A DNA stretch of 64,000 nt from Kutzneria kofuensis (GTDB taxonomy: Bacteria; Actinomycetota; Actinomycetes; Mycobacteriales; Pseudonocardiaceae). The stretch covers positions 186,001-250,000 of the forward strand of contig NZ_JACHIR010000003.1 in NCBI RefSeq assembly GCF_014203355.1. Direction: 5' to 3'. Shown one piece after another: positions 63,062-64,000 of the stretch; position 1 is the first letter of the stretch; each line of letters starts with the position of its first letter. The translations under genes and the position numbers were made by a program. The notes below the pieces were generated by a model. It saw only the letters and a list, made by a program, of their open reading frames with translations, was not told where the DNA came from and made no database searches.

Positions 63062-64000
63062 CCGCGCTTGCTCCACGCGGCGATCGGGTTGCCCAGCCAG
63101 CGGGTGTTGGCCGGCACGCTCTCGCCGCGCATCACCAGCGAGGCCGGGCCGACGGTGGTGCCCGCGCCGATGGTCGCCCCCGGCAGCACGATGCCGTGCG
63201 GGCCGAGCGTCGCGCCCTCGGCCAACGTCACCTCGTCCATGCGCATGATTCGATCATGGAACAGGTGGGTCTGCACCACGCACCCCCGGTTCACGGTCGC
63301 ACCCACGCCGACGCTCACCAGGTCGGCCTCCGGCAACCAGTATGTCTCCACCCACGCGCCACGGCCGATCCGGGCCCCGAGACCGCGCAGCCAGGCGTTC
63401 ATCACCGGCGTGCCGGCGACCGAGCCGGCCAGCCACGGCACCGCCAGCACCTCGACGAACGTGTCGGCGAGCTCGTTGCGCCAGACGAAGGAGCTCCACA
63501 GCGGGTGCTCGACCGCCTTGAACCGGCCCACGAGCAGCCACTTCGCGGCCACGGCGACGGTCGCGGCGACCAGCCCGCAGGCGATCAGCACGACGCCGCT
63601 GAGCAGCGCGGCGACGCCGAACCCGCCGAACCCGGCGACGCCGGCGATGGCGAACAGCGCCAGCACGCCCAGCGCCACGGAGGCCATCACCGGCAGCACG
63701 CGGCAGATCTCCACCAGGCCGCGGGCGACGACCAGCTTGGTCGGCGGGTCGAAGGTGCGGCTCTGGTCGCCGTCCTCGACCGCCCGCGGCAGCTTGATCG
63801 GCGGCATGCCCAGGTAGGAGCTGCCGGCCTTGGCGCCCTTCGGGGTGGACGACAGCACGCCGACCAGGCCCCGCTTCGGCACCGCCCGGCCCGGCGCGGT
63901 CATGCCGGAGTTGCCCAGGAAGGCCCGCTTGCCGATACGCGCGTTGGCGATGCGCAGCCAACCGCCGCCCAGCTCGTAGCTGCCGACCATGGTGTCGTCG
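63058..64000 (-). CDS. C-terminal part of a Pls/PosA-type NRPS-like protein (5' end outside window)
   Basis: The frame is open to the window end, so only the last ~314 residues are visible. It shows membrane helices (VMASVALGVLALFAIAGVAG, then LIACGLVAATVAVAA) between left-handed-beta-helix hexapeptide regions (IANARIGKRAFLGNSG at the N side; ATLGPHGIVLPGATIGAGTT at the C side). This is the tandem C-terminal layout of epsilon-poly-lysine-synthetase-like (Pls/PosA) proteins, which condense amino acids on a carrier. The adenylation and carrier domains are not in the window, so the substrate is unknown. Confidence 0.75.
   Translation of the reverse strand, partial: DDTMVGSYELGGGWLRIANARIGKRAFLGNSGMTAPGRAVPKRGLVGVLSSTPKGAKAGSSYLGMPPIKLPRAVEDGDQSRTFDPPTKLVVARGLVEICRVLPVMASVALGVLALFAIAGVAGFGGFGVAALLSGVVLIACGLVAATVAVAAKWLLVGRFKAVEHPLWSSFVWRNELADTFVEVLAVPWLAGSVAGTPVMNAWLRGLGARIGRGAWVETYWLPEADLVSVGVGATVNRGCVVQTHLFHDRIMRMDEVTLAEGATLGPHGIVLPGATIGAGTTVGPASLVMRGESVPANTRWLGNPIAAWSKRG

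Overview
The window is high-GC, densely coded DNA with many GTG starts and 4-bp ATGA/GTGA gene overlaps. Its families are typical of a filamentous actinomycete, most likely Pseudonocardiaceae (Amycolatopsis/Kutzneria-like). That placement is an inference from gene content, not a computed classification. No rRNA, tRNA, CRISPR array or replication origin was seen.

Layout. 1-13.3 kb: a truncated secreted amidase, katG, a 3-hydroxybutyrate-type dehydrogenase/MHS permease/PucR-GAF regulator cluster, a secreted DUF4360 protein, an SGNH hydrolase, a VOC protein plus disulfide oxidoreductase, a MarR/SDR divergent pair with a palindromic operator, and a GH46 chitosanase. 13.3-16.3 kb: an MFS exporter, then a 13E12-type (DUF222-HNH) gene lying between two inverted copies of a ~118-bp hairpin repeat, a candidate mobile unit. 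16.4-21.8 kb: one 1,813-residue multidomain acyl-CoA carboxylase with a clear intrinsic terminator.

22.0-23.5 kb: an apparently intact IS110-family element. Its left non-coding end folds into two guide-bearing stem-loops, a candidate bridge RNA. All four guide segments can be matched by eye to the element ends and to the flanking target. They define a GA core at 22038-22039 and 23518-23519. This is the most notable observation in the window.

23.6-38.7 kb: GH79 hydrolase, LAL-type LuxR regulator, F5/8-C-like lipoprotein, luciferase-like oxidoreductase, DJ-1/AraC regulator with repeat operators, a TetR/atypical SDR/THI5-like protein operon, haloalkane dehalogenase translationally coupled to a sigma factor, a membrane beta-propeller protein, an NTF2-like protein, a VanY peptidase and an NPP1-family secreted protein. 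38.8-47.1 kb: an Rv0338c-like iron-sulfur oxidoreductase, an overlapping operon of CFA-type methyltransferase, DUF1295 membrane protein and peroxiredoxin, a MarR/MFS divergent pair with twin operators, and an orphan XylF-like binding protein.

47.1-56.8 kb: a purine-catabolism block on the minus strand (xanthine dehydrogenase FAD, FeS and Mo subunits, an 8-oxoguanine-deaminase-like amidohydrolase, guanine deaminase, AzgA-type permease, XdhC). It is divergent from a PucR regulator across a perfect 16-bp palindrome. The genes would take guanine/hypoxanthine in and convert them through xanthine to urate; no urate-degrading gene is present. 56.8-64.0 kb: a Ser/Thr kinase, a YqjM-like ene-reductase coupled to a MOSC protein, a PaaK-like adenylating enzyme whose best start is followed by an in-frame TAA, a 23-residue peptide gene behind a very strong ribosome-binding site, an M1 aminopeptidase, and the C-terminal part of a Pls/PosA-type (poly-lysine-synthetase-like) protein that runs off the window.
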